From positions 1-64,000 of the forward strand of contig NZ_CP151273.1 of NCBI RefSeq assembly GCF_038237375.1: a stretch of 64,000 bases of DNA, in the 5' to 3' direction. Under the pieces are notes generated by a model. It was given only the letters and a program-made list of their open reading frames with translations, ran no database searches and was not told the origin of the DNA. The position numbers and the translations under genes were made by a program. This document shows positions 42,174 through 51,831 of this stretch, piece by piece; position 1 is the stretch's first letter; the number at the start of each line of letters is the position of its first letter. This DNA comes from Alcaligenes sp. SDU_A2 (lineage in GTDB: Bacteria > Pseudomonadota > Gammaproteobacteria > Burkholderiales > Burkholderiaceae_B).

Positions 42174-42860
42174 ATGCATGTTCTAGACGCCCTGCCCGAA
42201 CGCGCGGCATGGTTCGGCCTGCTGACTCCCGATCTGCAGGAACGTGTGCGGCGCGACACCTTGGTCACCGTGTACGAAGCCGGTGCCATCATCGAGCGCA
42301 AAGGCGAACGCGCTTCGGCCTGGCTAGGTGTGATGTCCGGCCTGATCAAGGTTTCGGTCGGCAATCCCGACGGCAAGATTGCCTCGCTGACGGGCGTGCC
42401 CGCCGGCGGCTGGATAGGCGAAGGGTCGCTGCTCAAGGACGAGGAGCGCAAATACGATGTCGTGGCGCTGCGCGCCAGCCAGGTCGCCCGGCTGCCCGCC
42501 CGTACGTTCAACGACTTGCTGGACCAGAGCATTGCGTTCAATCGCTATCTCCTGCATCAGCTCAACGAACGTGTTGCGCAGTTCATCGGCAAAGCCGAGT
42601 ACGACCGCCTGTCCACCCCGGACGCCCGCGTGGCGCGCTGTCTGGCCGAACTGTTCAACCCACTGCTGTACCCGGGCAAAGGCCCCCGGCTGGACATTAC
42701 CCAGGAAGAAATCGGCTACCTGGCCCGCGTATCTCGACAACGCGCCAATCAGGCCCTGCGCCAGCTAGAAAACGAAGGCCTGCTGCTGATCGAGTACGGC
42801 GCTGTCCAGGTACTGGATCTGGATGCCCTGAAACACTATGGAGACATCCAGATCGCCTGA
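42174..42860 (+). CDS. Crp/Fnr-family transcriptional regulator
   Basis: A 228-residue regulator with an N-terminal cyclic-nucleotide-like beta barrel (about 15-120) and a C-terminal winged helix-turn-helix at about 174-204 (ITQEEIGYLARVSRQRANQA). The N-terminal cysteine cluster of FNR is absent, so it is not an oxygen sensor of that kind; the ligand is unknown. ATG 42174 is preferred; an earlier in-frame ATG at 42141 is open. Being divergent from the ligase-transporter operon, it is the likely regulator of it. Confidence 0.88.
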   Translation: MHVLDALPERAAWFGLLTPDLQERVRRDTLVTVYEAGAIIERKGERASAWLGVMSGLIKVSVGNPDGKIASLTGVPAGGWIGEGSLLKDEERKYDVVALRASQVARLPARTFNDLLDQSIAFNRYLLHQLNERVAQFIGKAEYDRLSTPDARVARCLAELFNPLLYPGKGPRLDITQEEIGYLARVSRQRANQALRQLENEGLLLIEYGAVQVLDLDALKHYGDIQIA

Positions 42861-42867
42861 GCACTGC

Positions 42868-43836
42868 TTAATCCAGGCGTATACCGGCCCGCTGGATCAC
42901 GCCCGCCCATTCGCTGCGTTCGCGCTCGGCAAAGCTGCGAAACTGCTCGGAGGTCATCGGCATGGGTTCGACGCCCATGTCGCGGATGCGCTGGGCGATG
43001 GCCGGGTCCTGCAAGGCCTGCATCAAGACCTGGCTCATCCGCTGGCTGGCCTGGGCATCCATGCCCTTAGGTCCGACCATGCCCTGCCAGGCATACGCCT
43101 GAAAGTTCTTCACACCGGCCTCGGCCATGGTGGGCACATCAGGCAGCAAATCGATACGCGCAGGGGTGGCCACGCCCAGCACACGCAGCTTGCCGGCCTT
43201 GATGTTAGACAAGGCGGCAGCCGAATCCACAAACGACATATCCACCTGCCCACCCAGCAAATCCTGGATGGCTGGCGCAGCGCCCTTGTAAGGCACATGG
43301 GTGATCTTGGTGTCCGTCAGTTGCTCGAACATTTCCAACGCCAAATGATGCGGCGAGCCGCTGCCGGCCGACGAGGCGGTCAACTTTTCAGGTTCGGCCC
43401 GGGCGGCGGCCAACAGATCAGCCAGCGTTTTATACGGCGAACCCTGGGGCACGGCCAGCATCAAAGGAAAACGCGCCAGACCACCCACATAGGTAAAGGC
43501 GCTTGGATCATATTGCAACGAACGGTACAAGGACACGTTATAAGCCAGCGTGCCCGAGTCGGCCGTACCCACCGTATAGCCATCGGGCTTGGCATTGGCC
43601 ACGTAAGTAGCGCCGATGATGGTGGCCGCGCCCGGCTTGTTTTCCACGACCAGACTCTGGCCCAGCGTAGTCTCAAGCTGCTTGGCCACCAGACGGGCGA
43701 TCACATCCGAACCGCCGCCGGCCGGATAGGGCACCACCCACTGGATCGAGGACTGCGGCCAATCCGCCGCCATCGCCGTGCTCGTCAGGCCGGCACCGGC
43801 CAGCAGCAGACCGATTCCAAAGGTTTTCCAACGCAT
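42868..43836 (-). CDS. Tripartite tricarboxylate transporter receptor (Bug family)
   Basis: A 322-residue Bug-family periplasmic binding protein, an expanded family in Alcaligenaceae that binds carboxylates and related compounds. It has a signal peptide of about 23 residues (STAMA/AD) and the conserved PYPAGGGSDVIARL and ENKPGAATIIGATYVA segments. AAGGAG precedes the ATG. No TctA or TctB membrane subunits lie nearby, so the transporter partner or signalling role is unknown. Confidence 0.92.
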   Translation of the reverse strand: MRWKTFGIGLLLAGAGLTSTAMAADWPQSSIQWVVPYPAGGGSDVIARLVAKQLETTLGQSLVVENKPGAATIIGATYVANAKPDGYTVGTADSGTLAYNVSLYRSLQYDPSAFTYVGGLARFPLMLAVPQGSPYKTLADLLAAARAEPEKLTASSAGSGSPHHLALEMFEQLTDTKITHVPYKGAAPAIQDLLGGQVDMSFVDSAAALSNIKAGKLRVLGVATPARIDLLPDVPTMAEAGVKNFQAYAWQGMVGPKGMDAQASQRMSQVLMQALQDPAIAQRIRDMGVEPMPMTSEQFRSFAERERSEWAGVIQRAGIRLD

Positions 43837-44007
43837 AATGTCTCCTTGATTATTGTGCGAGCACGCGCGCAGCGCCGCTCTCTTTATCGTTGAGTGGTTG
43901 CGCCTCGTTCGAGACGCGCCGGATCATTATGCGTCAGCCCTGCAGCGCACGGCATTAGGAGCGATGCGGATACCGCCTGGCGGACGATTCGACACAAGGC
44001 CGCGCCA

Positions 44008-44712
44008 TCAGGCGTAATCGCGCGCTCCGAACAGCGCCGAGCCGACCCGCACTTCGGTAGAGCCTTCCTGAATAGCCAGCTCGAAATCACCGCTCATGCC
44101 CATGGACAGGCCCTGCACCTGCTCGTAACCCAAGGCCTGCAAACGATCGCGCCACAGGCGCAACTGCGCAAAGCAAGCACGTACGGCATCGGTGTCCGGA
44201 CTGTTGACCGCCATCGTCATCAGCCCACGCACCCGCAAGGTATCCATAGAACGCAAGGCCTGCATAAACGCCGGCAATTGATCGGGAGGCAAACCGAACT
44301 TGCTGTCTTCGGGCGAGGTCTTGACCTGCACCAGCACATCCAGGCTGCGTTGCTCGACCTGCAGTCGCCTATCCAGCGCATGGGCCAGCGCCAAACGGTC
44401 CAGGGACTGGACCTCGGAGGCCAGCCGCGCCGCATCCTTGGCCTTGTTGGTCTGCAAATGGCCTATCATGACCCACTGCACGTTGCGGTCAGCCAATTGT
44501 TCCTGCTTGTCGCGGACCTCTTGCAACTTGTTCTCGCCCAAACGGGTCAGGCCCAGATCCAGGGCCTGCGCCAGCACAGACGCAGGAAAGGTCTTGCTGA
44601 CCGGCAACAACGCGACCGAACCAGGTTCGCGGCCAGCCTGCACACAGGCTCGCTCGATACGTTCGCGCAACTGCGCCAGGCGAACGCCAAGGGAAGAGTG
44701 GGGAGAGGACAT
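44008..44712 (-). CDS. yggS: YggS-family pyridoxal-phosphate homeostasis protein
   Basis: A 234-residue PLP-binding protein of the YggS/PROSC family, which keeps free PLP in balance rather than catalysing a known reaction. The PLP lysine is Lys40 in LLPVSKTFP, and the phosphate-binding end is the segment SMGMSGDFELAIQEGSTEVR. The start at ATG 44712 gives the family length. It is divergent from gdhA. Confidence 0.93.
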   Translation of the reverse strand: MSSPHSSLGVRLAQLRERIERACVQAGREPGSVALLPVSKTFPASVLAQALDLGLTRLGENKLQEVRDKQEQLADRNVQWVMIGHLQTNKAKDAARLASEVQSLDRLALAHALDRRLQVEQRSLDVLVQVKTSPEDSKFGLPPDQLPAFMQALRSMDTLRVRGLMTMAVNSPDTDAVRACFAQLRLWRDRLQALGYEQVQGLSMGMSGDFELAIQEGSTEVRVGSALFGARDYA

Positions 44713-44886
44713 CAATGCACACAGCCAGAAAAACCGCGACCGGAGGCGGCAAACACAAGACCGGCCATTTCCGATAGCATACCTCCTGAGGGCCTCGTGC
44801 GTTAAGGCGGCCCGCCCCTTGAACACACTTTCGCCGCGACACATAGCACGCTTATTTCTTTATTTTCCAGCCCTATCGAGGAGCCC

Positions 44887-46176
44887 ATGACAGATCGTCC
44901 CACTCATGCCCTGCCGTCCTACCTGAATCCCGACAATGTCGGCCCCTGGGGTATCTATCTCGAACAAGTGGAGCGGGTCACACCCTACCTGGGCAAGCTT
45001 TCCCGATGGGTGGAAACACTCAAGCGCCCCAAGCGCACCCTGATCGTGGATGTGCCCATCGAACTGGATAACGGCACCGTGGCCCACTTTGAAGGCTACC
45101 GCGTCCAGCACAACACCTCGCGCGGCCCCGGCAAAGGCGGCGTGCGCTACCACCAGGACGTCACCCTGTCCGAGGTCATGGCGCTGGCCGCCTGGATGTC
45201 GGTCAAATCGGCTGCCGTCAACCTGCCCTTTGGCGGCGCCAAGGGCGGCATACGCATCGATCCGCGCAACTTCTCCCAGGCCGAGCTGGAACGCGTGACA
45301 CGCCGCTATACCAGCGAAATCGGCGTCATCATCGGCCCCAACAAAGACATTCCCGCGCCTGACGTAAACACGAACGCGCAGACCATGGCCTGGATGATGG
45401 ATACCTATTCCATGAACGTGGGCGGTACCTCCACCGGCGTGGTCACCGGCAAGCCGGTGTCGCTGGGCGGTAGCCTGGGCCGCGTGGAAGCCACCGGCCG
45501 GGGCGTGTTTACCGTCGGCTGCGAAGCCGCGCGCGATGCCGGCATCGATGTCAACGGCGCACGCGTCATCGTGCAGGGCTTTGGGAATGTGGGCGGCACT
45601 GCCGCCCGCCTGTTCCAGGAAGCCGGTGCCAAAGTGCTGGCCGTGCAGGATCACACCGGCACGGTCTACAACGCCAACGGCCTGGATGTACTGGCCCTGC
45701 TGAACCACGTGGAGCAAAACAAAGGCGTGGCCGGCGCGCCCAACACTGAAACCATCGCGGATGCCGACTTCTGGCATATCGAAACCGATCTGCTGATTCC
45801 CGCCGCCCTGGAAGGCCAACTGAATAAAGACAATGCTGACCGCATCCGGGCACGTATCGTCATCGAAGGGGCCAACGGCCCGACCACCCCCGAAGCCGAC
45901 GACATTCTGAATGCCAAGGGCATCGTCGTGGTGCCGGACGTGGTCGCCAACGCTGGCGGCGTCACGGTGTCCTACTTCGAATGGGTGCAGGACTTCTCCA
46001 GCTTCTTCTGGACCGAAGACGAGATCAACGCGCGTCTTGGCCACATGATGCGGGCGGCCTACGCCACGATGGCCGCCGTGGCCAAAGAGCATGGCGTCAC
46101 CTTGCGTACGGCGGCATTCATTGTGGGCTGCGCGCGCATTCTGGAGTCGCGTCAGGTGCGTGGACTCTATCCTTGA
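44887..46176 (+). CDS. gdhA: Glutamate dehydrogenase
   Basis: Interconverts glutamate and 2-oxoglutarate plus ammonia. The 429-residue protein has the substrate site [10 protein letters not shown] (80-89) and the catalytic lysine at Lys119 in PFGGAKGGI, then the Rossmann motif QGFGNVGG and the C-terminal [16 protein letters not shown]. The GEGG-type NAD enzymes of this length usually act in glutamate breakdown, but cofactor preference is inference. CGAGGAG seven bases before the ATG marks the start. A polar amino-acid importer and an asparaginase follow, suggesting use of acidic amino acids as carbon and nitrogen source. Confidence 0.93.
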   Translation: MTDRPTHALPSYLNPDNVGPWGIYLEQVERVTPYLGKLSRWVETLKRPKRTLIVDVPIELDNGTVAHFEGYRVQHNTSRGPGKGGVRYHQDVTLSEVMALAAWMSVKSAAVNLPFGGAKGGIRIDPRNFSQAELERVTRRYTSEIGVIIGPNKDIPAPDVNTNAQTMAWMMDTYSMNVGGTSTGVVTGKPVSLGGSLGRVEATGRGVFTVGCEAARDAGIDVNGARVIVQGFGNVGGTAARLFQEAGAKVLAVQDHTGTVYNANGLDVLALLNHVEQNKGVAGAPNTETIADADFWHIETDLLIPAALEGQLNKDNADRIRARIVIEGANGPTTPEADDILNAKGIVVVPDVVANAGGVTVSYFEWVQDFSSFFWTEDEINARLGHMMRAAYATMAAVAKEHGVTLRTAAFIVGCARILESRQVRGLYP

Positions 46177-46190
46177 GGCACACTATTAAA

Positions 46191-46226
46191 TGTCTATACC
46201 TTTTATTTAGCAAGATAGGATAGACA
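46191..46226. promoter_or_regulatory. Inverted repeat upstream of the amino-acid ABC operon
   Basis: TGTCTAT (46191-46197) and ATAGACA (46220-46226) form a perfect 7-bp inverted repeat with a 22-bp AT-rich gap, just after gdhA and about 105 bp before the ABC transporter genes. It could be an operator. The AT-rich gap may hold a promoter, but I find no convincing -35/-10 pair. Confidence 0.3.
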
Positions 46227-46329
46227 CGATACGGCCTGAACGCGGGGAAAGCGGTAAAATCGGGGCAATCACGATATGACACCCGTATGAAACGCTTTCC
46301 CCTTTCCCATCGACCGCAAGGATGTGCCT

Positions 46330-47109
46330 GTGAGCCACGCTGACACAAATGCAGCCGTCCAGGTCCGCGACATTCACAAACGCTTCGGCAGCAACGAAGT
46401 CCTGAAGGGCATTTCGCTCAGCGCCTGCAAAGGCGATGTGCTGTCTATCATCGGTGCATCCGGCTCAGGCAAAAGCACCCTGCTGCGCTGCATTAATCAT
46501 CTGGTCGTGCCCGATCAGGGCGAAGTTCAGATCGGCGCAGATATCCTGCGCAGCCATCGCAACCGCAAGGGACTGTGCGTCAGCGACGACCCCCGGCTGC
46601 TGGAACGGGTACGCGCCCGCTTAGGGATGGTGTTCCAGAATTTCAACTTGTGGTCACACCGCACGGTACTGCAGAACGTCACCGAAGGTCCTATCCACGT
46701 CAAGCGTCGCCCCGCCCACGAAGCTGCCGACCACGCCCGCGAACTGCTGGCCAAGGTGGGGCTGAGCAACAAGTGCGACGCCTACCCGTCCGAGCTGTCC
46801 GGCGGCCAGCAACAACGCGTTGCGATCGCGCGCGCCCTGGCGATGGACCCGGATGTGCTCCTGTTTGACGAACCCACCTCCGCCCTGGACCCCGAAATGG
46901 TCGGCGAAGTGCTGCGCGTCATACGTCAGCTGGCCGAAGAAGGCCGCACCATGATTCTGGTCACGCACGAAATGAATTTCGCCCGCGATGTCTCCAGCGA
47001 GACCGTTTTCATGCACAACGGCCTGATCGAAGAGTCCGGGCACCCCCGGAACCTGTTCGATGCGCCCTGTTCGGAGCGCCTGCGTCAATTCCTGCAGCCC
47101 ATGCAGTAA
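46330..47109 (+). CDS. Polar amino-acid ABC transporter ATPase
   Basis: A 259-residue ATPase of the HisP/ArtP/GltL group, with Walker [10 protein letters not shown] (42-50), the Q-loop [11 protein letters not shown], signature LSGGQQQR, Walker [14 protein letters not shown] and switch His in [12 protein letters not shown] 46330 is chosen because AAGGA lies seven bases upstream; GTG 46324 is too close to it. It is the first gene of a four-gene importer set; the binding protein and two permeases follow. Confidence 0.92.
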   Translation: MSHADTNAAVQVRDIHKRFGSNEVLKGISLSACKGDVLSIIGASGSGKSTLLRCINHLVVPDQGEVQIGADILRSHRNRKGLCVSDDPRLLERVRARLGMVFQNFNLWSHRTVLQNVTEGPIHVKRRPAHEAADHARELLAKVGLSNKCDAYPSELSGGQQQRVAIARALAMDPDVLLFDEPTSALDPEMVGEVLRVIRQLAEEGRTMILVTHEMNFARDVSSETVFMHNGLIEESGHPRNLFDAPCSERLRQFLQPMQ

Positions 47110-47200
47110 GATCATTGCTTCCTCAACACGACACCGGCTGGGACGGCGCAGCGGACACACGCAGCCCGCCGCCAGCCTATCCACAAAGGAGAGCCAGACC

Positions 47201-48010
47201 ATGAAGTTCATCAGTAAGACCCTGATCTGCGCCAGCCTGGCCCTGCTGGGCACCCAGGCGGCCACGGCCGACACCCTGAAGATCGGCACCGAAGGCGGTT
47301 ACCCGCCATGGAGCATGGTGGATGCCGCCGGCAAGGTCACGGGCTTTGACGCCGACGTGGGCGCCGCCCTGTGCAAACAGTTAGGCTCGGACTGCAAGTT
47401 CGTGGTGCAGGCCTTCGACAGCCTGATCCCTTCGCTCGATGCCAAGCGCTTTGACCTGATCATCTCGGGCATGTCCTACACGCCCAAGCGCGCCGAACGC
47501 ATCAACTTCAGCATCCCCTACGCCGTGGAAGACGCCATTTTCGTCTTGCCCAAGAAAAGCGAGCTGGTCGCCGCCGACAAGGAACAGACCATTTTCGACG
47601 GTCTGGCCGGCAAGACCATCGGCGTGCAAGGCGGTACCACGCATGGTGCCTACCTGAGCAAAATGGCCCCCAAAACGACGGTCAAGAACTACGACACGCT
47701 AGACCAGATGCAGATCGACCTGGACGCCGGCCGCCTGGACGGCACCTTCGCCGACCTGACCTCGCAGTCCAAGTTCCTGCACAAAGTGGGTGAAGACAAC
47801 TTCGCGCTGTCCAAACTGGTCATCAAGGGCTCTTCCGATCCCGAAACGCTGGGCTACGGCATTGCCGTAGGCATTCACAAAGACAATGCCGAACTCAAAG
47901 CCAAAGTGGATGCTGCCCTGTGCAAGCTGATCGAAGACGGCACCATCAAGTCCTCCAGCGAGAAGTGGTTCGACATCGACATTTCCAACTACGAGATCTG
48001 CAAGAAATAA
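47201..48010 (+). CDS. Polar amino-acid ABC transporter substrate-binding protein
   Basis: A 269-residue periplasmic receptor of the lysine-arginine-ornithine/histidine fold, with a signal peptide of about 23 residues and the type motif GTEGGYPPWSMVDAAGKVTGFDADV. Two Cys pairs (CKQLGSDC near 55-62 and near the C-terminus) could form disulfides. AAGGAGAG precedes the ATG. Ligand identity, basic or acidic amino acid, cannot be decided from sequence. Confidence 0.92.
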   Translation: MKFISKTLICASLALLGTQAATADTLKIGTEGGYPPWSMVDAAGKVTGFDADVGAALCKQLGSDCKFVVQAFDSLIPSLDAKRFDLIISGMSYTPKRAERINFSIPYAVEDAIFVLPKKSELVAADKEQTIFDGLAGKTIGVQGGTTHGAYLSKMAPKTTVKNYDTLDQMQIDLDAGRLDGTFADLTSQSKFLHKVGEDNFALSKLVIKGSSDPETLGYGIAVGIHKDNAELKAKVDAALCKLIEDGTIKSSSEKWFDIDISNYEICKK

Positions 48011-48028
48011 TCCGAGAAGCACCACTTG

Positions 48029-48742
48029 ATGCTAGACACCATTTTCAACGTGCTGCGCGAGGGCTGGGGCTGGATGTTCCTGCGCGGCGTGATGATGACG
48101 CTGGTCATATCCATTCTGGGCATGGCGCTGGGCGTGGTCATCGGCATAACGGGAGCCAGCATCAAGACGACCGGCCCGCGCTGGCTGCGCGGACTGGTCA
48201 GCCTGTACACCACGGTGGTGCGCAGCATCCCAGAGCTGCTCATCATCTATCTGTTGTTCTTCGGCTCGGTCCAGGCCGCTTCGGACCTGGCCGATCTGAT
48301 GCGCTGGGAAGACGCCATGACCAGTTGGTTTCCCGCGCTGGTCGGCGTGTTGGCAATAGGCCTGATCGCCGGTTCCTATAGCGTGGAAGTGTTTCGCGGC
48401 GCGCTACAGGCTATCCCCGAAGGCCAGATCGAGGCGGCCAAAGCCATCGGCATGCCGGCCTGGATGCGCTTGAAACGCATCATCCTGCCGCAAATGTTCT
48501 GGTATGCGCTGCCCGGGGCCAACAATGTCTGGCAGACCGCCCTAAAAGATACGGCGTTGATTTCCCTGGTCGGACTGGTGGAGATCATGCGTGCCGCCAC
48601 GCTGGGCGCGGCCAATACCCGCGAGCCCCTGGCCATGTACCTGATTGCCGGCGTGCTGTATTTCCTGATCGGAGCCCTCAGCCAGGCCCTGTTCGTGCTG
48701 GCCGAACGCTATACCGGCAAAGGCATGAGGGCCAGGGCATGA
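48029..48742 (+). CDS. Polar amino-acid ABC transporter permease (first)
   Basis: A 237-residue HisQ/HisM-type permease with about five hydrophobic segments and the EAA-loop GQIEAAKAIGMPAWMRLKRI that contacts the ATPase. A TTG one codon upstream is open; ATG 48029 is preferred. Its end overlaps the second permease gene by four bases. Confidence 0.92.
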   Translation: MLDTIFNVLREGWGWMFLRGVMMTLVISILGMALGVVIGITGASIKTTGPRWLRGLVSLYTTVVRSIPELLIIYLLFFGSVQAASDLADLMRWEDAMTSWFPALVGVLAIGLIAGSYSVEVFRGALQAIPEGQIEAAKAIGMPAWMRLKRIILPQMFWYALPGANNVWQTALKDTALISLVGLVEIMRAATLGAANTREPLAMYLIAGVLYFLIGALSQALFVLAERYTGKGMRARA

Positions 48743-49422
48743 TAGATCTGGACCTGTTTTCCACCACGCTGCAGACCCTATTCAAGGGCTTCTGGCTAAG
48801 CGTCTATATCGGCCTGTGGGGCATTGTGCTGTCGCTGGCCGTCGGTCTGTCGCTGGCGTTGATGCGTCAGTCCGGCAACCGCGCCCTGCAAGGCTTTGCC
48901 TTTGGCTACAGCACACTGTTTCGCGGCACGCCCTTACTGGTGCAGCTTTTTCTGCTGTACTACGGCGTGGGCACCCTGCCCTTTGTACGCCAATCGCCCG
49001 CCCTGTGGTGGCTGTTCAGCGATGGCATGCGCTGCGCGATTCTGGCCATAGGCCTGAACAGCGGCGCTTACGTCAGCGAAGTGTTCCGGGGCGGCTTCCA
49101 GGCGGTTCCCACGGGCCAGATCGAAGCGGCCAAGGCCATCGGCATGTCGGCCTGGATGCGTTTTCGGCGTGTGGTCTTTCCGCTGGCCATACGCCAGGCC
49201 CTGCCTGCCTACAGCAACGAAATCGTACTGGCCATCAAAGGCACCAGTCTGGCCTCCACCATCGCCGTCATGGATCTGACCGGCCACGCCAAGCGATTGA
49301 TGAACCAGAACTACGCCATTATCGAGACCTTCGTGATCGCTGGCCTGCTGTATCTGCTGATCAATTTCACCCTGCTGTCCTGCGTTCATCTGGTCGAGCG
49401 CTGGCTGCATATCCGACGCTGA
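48739..49422 (+). CDS. Polar amino-acid ABC transporter permease (second)
   Basis: A 227-residue partner permease with the EAA-loop GQIEAAKAIGMSAWMRFRRV, almost identical to that of the first permease. The start overlaps the previous stop (ATGA). The asparaginase gene begins 5 bp after its stop, so all five genes are probably one transcript. Confidence 0.92.
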   Translation: MIDLDLFSTTLQTLFKGFWLSVYIGLWGIVLSLAVGLSLALMRQSGNRALQGFAFGYSTLFRGTPLLVQLFLLYYGVGTLPFVRQSPALWWLFSDGMRCAILAIGLNSGAYVSEVFRGGFQAVPTGQIEAAKAIGMSAWMRFRRVVFPLAIRQALPAYSNEIVLAIKGTSLASTIAVMDLTGHAKRLMNQNYAIIETFVIAGLLYLLINFTLLSCVHLVERWLHIRR

Positions 49423-49427
49423 GCACC

Positions 49428-50432
49428 ATGCCTGTCCCATCCAGCACGCCGCGACCCCGTTTGGCCCTGGTGGGCACAGGCGGCACCATTGCCGCCACCA
49501 CGCACTCCAGCACCGGCCTGACCGACTACGACATTACCGAAGGCGTGCATGCCCTGCTGCACGCCGTGCCCGAGCTACTGGAGCTGGCCGAACTGGAATG
49601 CCATCAGATCTTCAATGTGGACAGCCGCGCCATGAGCTCGCTGATGCTGCTGGAGCTGTCGCAAAAACTGAATGATCTGCTGTCCCGCCCGGACATTGAC
49701 GGCGTGGTGCTGACACACGGCACAGACACACTGGAAGAAAGCGCCTTTTTTCTGCACCTGACCCTGAAAACTCACAAACCTGTGGTGCTGACCGCCGCCA
49801 TGCGTCCCGCGTCGGCCTTGAGCGCGGACGGCCCCCTGAATCTGCACAATGCCGTGCGCGTGGCCTGTAGCCCCCAAGCCCAAGGAGCGGGGGTACTGGT
49901 GCTGCTGAACGACCAGATCCACAGCGCGCGTTTTCTGAGCAAGCAGCATACTACCCAGGTCAATGCCTTCGGTTCCCCCGACGCCGGGCCGCTGGGGCTG
50001 GTCGCTGCCGGACAGGTGCGTTTCGCCATGCGCTGCCTGCTGCCCCACACCCTGGACAGCGTCTTTGACGTGCGCAGCCTGGCGGCTCTGCCCAAGGTGC
50101 AGGTCTTCTACGACCACCCCGACACCCTGGCCGAACTGTACCGCAGCGCCGCCCAAAACGGCGTGCGCGGCATTGTCGTGGCGGCAACCGGCAACGGCAG
50201 CCTGACGCCCGGCGCGCTGGAAGGCGTCAGCCGTGCCCACCGCCTGGGCGTGACCTGTGTGCGCGCCTCGCGCATTCATGCCGGGCCCGTCAGCGACAGC
50301 GCCTACGACCAGGATCACCACACCATCGCCGCCCACTGGCTGCCCGCTCAAAAAGCCCGCATCCTGCTGATGCTGGGCCTGGCGGCACAGCTGGACGAGG
50401 CCGGACTGCGGGACATTTTCCAGGACTACTGA
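49428..50432 (+). CDS. L-asparaginase (type I/II family)
   Basis: A 334-residue asparaginase/glutaminase, hydrolysing L-asparagine to aspartate and ammonia. The first catalytic motif TGGTIAA has the nucleophile Thr20, and the second HGTDT (97-101) has Thr99 and Asp100. No signal peptide is present, so it should be cytoplasmic, unlike periplasmic E. coli AnsB. It lies 5 bp after an amino-acid importer operon, which points to import and deamidation of Asn or Gln. The start at ATG 49428 lacks a strong ribosome binding site and is probably served by coupled translation. Confidence 0.92.
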   Translation: MPVPSSTPRPRLALVGTGGTIAATTHSSTGLTDYDITEGVHALLHAVPELLELAELECHQIFNVDSRAMSSLMLLELSQKLNDLLSRPDIDGVVLTHGTDTLEESAFFLHLTLKTHKPVVLTAAMRPASALSADGPLNLHNAVRVACSPQAQGAGVLVLLNDQIHSARFLSKQHTTQVNAFGSPDAGPLGLVAAGQVRFAMRCLLPHTLDSVFDVRSLAALPKVQVFYDHPDTLAELYRSAAQNGVRGIVVAATGNGSLTPGALEGVSRAHRLGVTCVRASRIHAGPVSDSAYDQDHHTIAAHWLPAQKARILLMLGLAAQLDEAGLRDIFQDY

Positions 50433-50783
50433 GCCAAGGGTACGTATCGATCTGTGCGATGGACTTCTGGATAGGTCAATCACAGCGCGGACCAAAATCC
50501 GATCAATGCCTGCAATATCAGTCCTTACAGCCATTAAGGACTGATATTGCAAGCATTCGCTGTTTAATAGCCCATCCAGAAAGAGCGGGCCATAGACCAG
50601 GGAAACCGTACTTTGAACAATTCAACGCATCAGCCAAAGACATAAGACATCTGGAAGGCGCATTCCGGCGCTTGGATCGCTTAGCCTCCCCTCCCCTGGA
50701 AAAAGAGTTAAGGACATTTGCCAGCTAAGAAATCCATTCTCCTTCCAGAGCAGTCATCACCGGCCTCTGATCCGCATCGGCGC
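50433..50783. other. Non-coding interval with a large inverted repeat and a possible gene remnant
   Basis: This 350-bp stretch separates the asparaginase operon from a convergent pseudouridine synthase gene. Its base composition looks lower in GC than its neighbours. An open frame at 50459-50728 on the plus strand reads through the inverted repeat; its last 50 residues look protein-like (FRRLDRLASPPLEKELRTF), so it may be the tail of a decayed gene, but I recognise no family and do not call it a gene. Confidence 0.4.
50511..50551. repeat. Perfect 17-bp inverted repeat
   Basis: TGCAATATCAGTCCTTA (50511-50527) and TAAGGACTGATATTGCA (50535-50551) are exact reverse complements, separated by CAGCCAT. 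It lies about 80 bp after the asparaginase stop codon. No T-tract follows, and the stem is only moderately GC-rich, so it is not a textbook terminator. Confidence 0.85.
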
Positions 50784-51728
50784 TCACACCCTACTACTAC
50801 AAGGCCCCTCAGCCAGGCAACGCAGGCTGCTAAAGCGCACCGTCTGTCCCGTGACGGGATCGACAAAGCTGATATGGCGCGCCAGCAATTGCAAGGGCTG
50901 ATCAAAATCGTCGTCCTCGCGCGGCGGCAGCAGGTCGGGATAGAACACATCGTTCAAAATAGGTGCGCCCAGGCTGCTCATATGCAGGCGCAACTGATGT
51001 TTGCGCCCGCTGTGGGGCCGTAAGCGGTACACGGCCAGACGACGGCCTTGCCCATCTGCCCAGTCGTGCTGGCGCAGGACGTCGGTACGGCTATTGGGCT
51101 CCCCGGCGACCTCGCGCATCACGAACAGACCGGGCACATCTTCCATGCGACTGACATACGTATGGCCGTGCGACGGCAAGTCCAGAAAGGGCGCGACAGC
51201 TTCATACTCTTTGTCGACACACCCATGCTGGAACAAAGACTGATACGCACCACGCAGGGCAGGATCGCGACAGAACAACAGCACACCGGCCGTTTCACGA
51301 TCCAGGCGGTGCAAAGGCGTAATGCCATCCTCGCCGAAATGACGGCGCACCCGCGTCAAGGCGGTTTCCTGCAAGTAGCGCCCTCCGGGCGTCGTTGCCA
51401 GAAAGTGTGGTTTGTCCACGGCAATCAAGCGCTCATCGGCGTGCAGAACCGGCATCTCGAAGGGTACGGGCGACTCGTGCGGCACCATACGAAAATACCA
51501 GAGCCAACGATCGGGCTGATAATGCGAGCCAGCTTGCTGCGCCCGGCCTTCGTCATCCAGAATATCGCCACGCGCCAAGCGGTCGCGCATCACATCGGGA
51601 CTGACATACGGAAAGCGTTCCAAAAGGAACTCGTCAAGCGTGCGCCAAGGGCCGCGAGGACACCAGACCCGGCTGGGCGTGACGCCGTCGCGGGCTGGAA
51701 CAGGAGGCCGGGCTTTATTCGGTTTCAT
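50784..51728 (-). CDS. RluA-family pseudouridine synthase
   Basis: A 314-residue pseudouridine synthase that converts uridine to pseudouridine in rRNA or tRNA. The active-site motif HRLDRETAG (140-148) contains the catalytic Asp143, and the RLHMSSLGAPILND segment near the C-terminus is typical. The N-terminus resembles an S4-like region but is degenerate. Which RNA site it modifies cannot be told. ATG 51728 is preferred to an upstream open extension. It is convergent with the asparaginase operon. Confidence 0.88.
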   Translation of the reverse strand: MKPNKARPPVPARDGVTPSRVWCPRGPWRTLDEFLLERFPYVSPDVMRDRLARGDILDDEGRAQQAGSHYQPDRWLWYFRMVPHESPVPFEMPVLHADERLIAVDKPHFLATTPGGRYLQETALTRVRRHFGEDGITPLHRLDRETAGVLLFCRDPALRGAYQSLFQHGCVDKEYEAVAPFLDLPSHGHTYVSRMEDVPGLFVMREVAGEPNSRTDVLRQHDWADGQGRRLAVYRLRPHSGRKHQLRLHMSSLGAPILNDVFYPDLLPPREDDDFDQPLQLLARHISFVDPVTGQTVRFSSLRCLAEGPCSSRV

Positions 51729-51740
51729 GATCGGACTGGG

Positions 51741-51770
51741 CAATAAAACGGCCCGCCGCACAGGCGGGCC
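51741..51770 (-). terminator. Rho-independent terminator after the TAXI-TRAP permease gene
   Basis: GGCCCGCC (51750-51757) pairs perfectly with GGCGGGCC (51763-51770) around GCACA. On the minus strand the hairpin is followed by GTTTTATTG. It lies 62 bp past the permease stop and just before the pseudouridine synthase gene on the same strand, so it insulates the two. Confidence 0.8.
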
Positions 51771-51831
51771 GGATGATCCATGCCACTCAGTGTACTACCG
51801 GGACCGCCTCAAAGACCGATCCCGTACCGAC

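Noticed and set aside
50459-50728. 89-codon frame across the inverted repeat
   Set aside because: It reads through the palindrome, has no clear ribosome binding site and no recognised family; reported only as a possible remnant.
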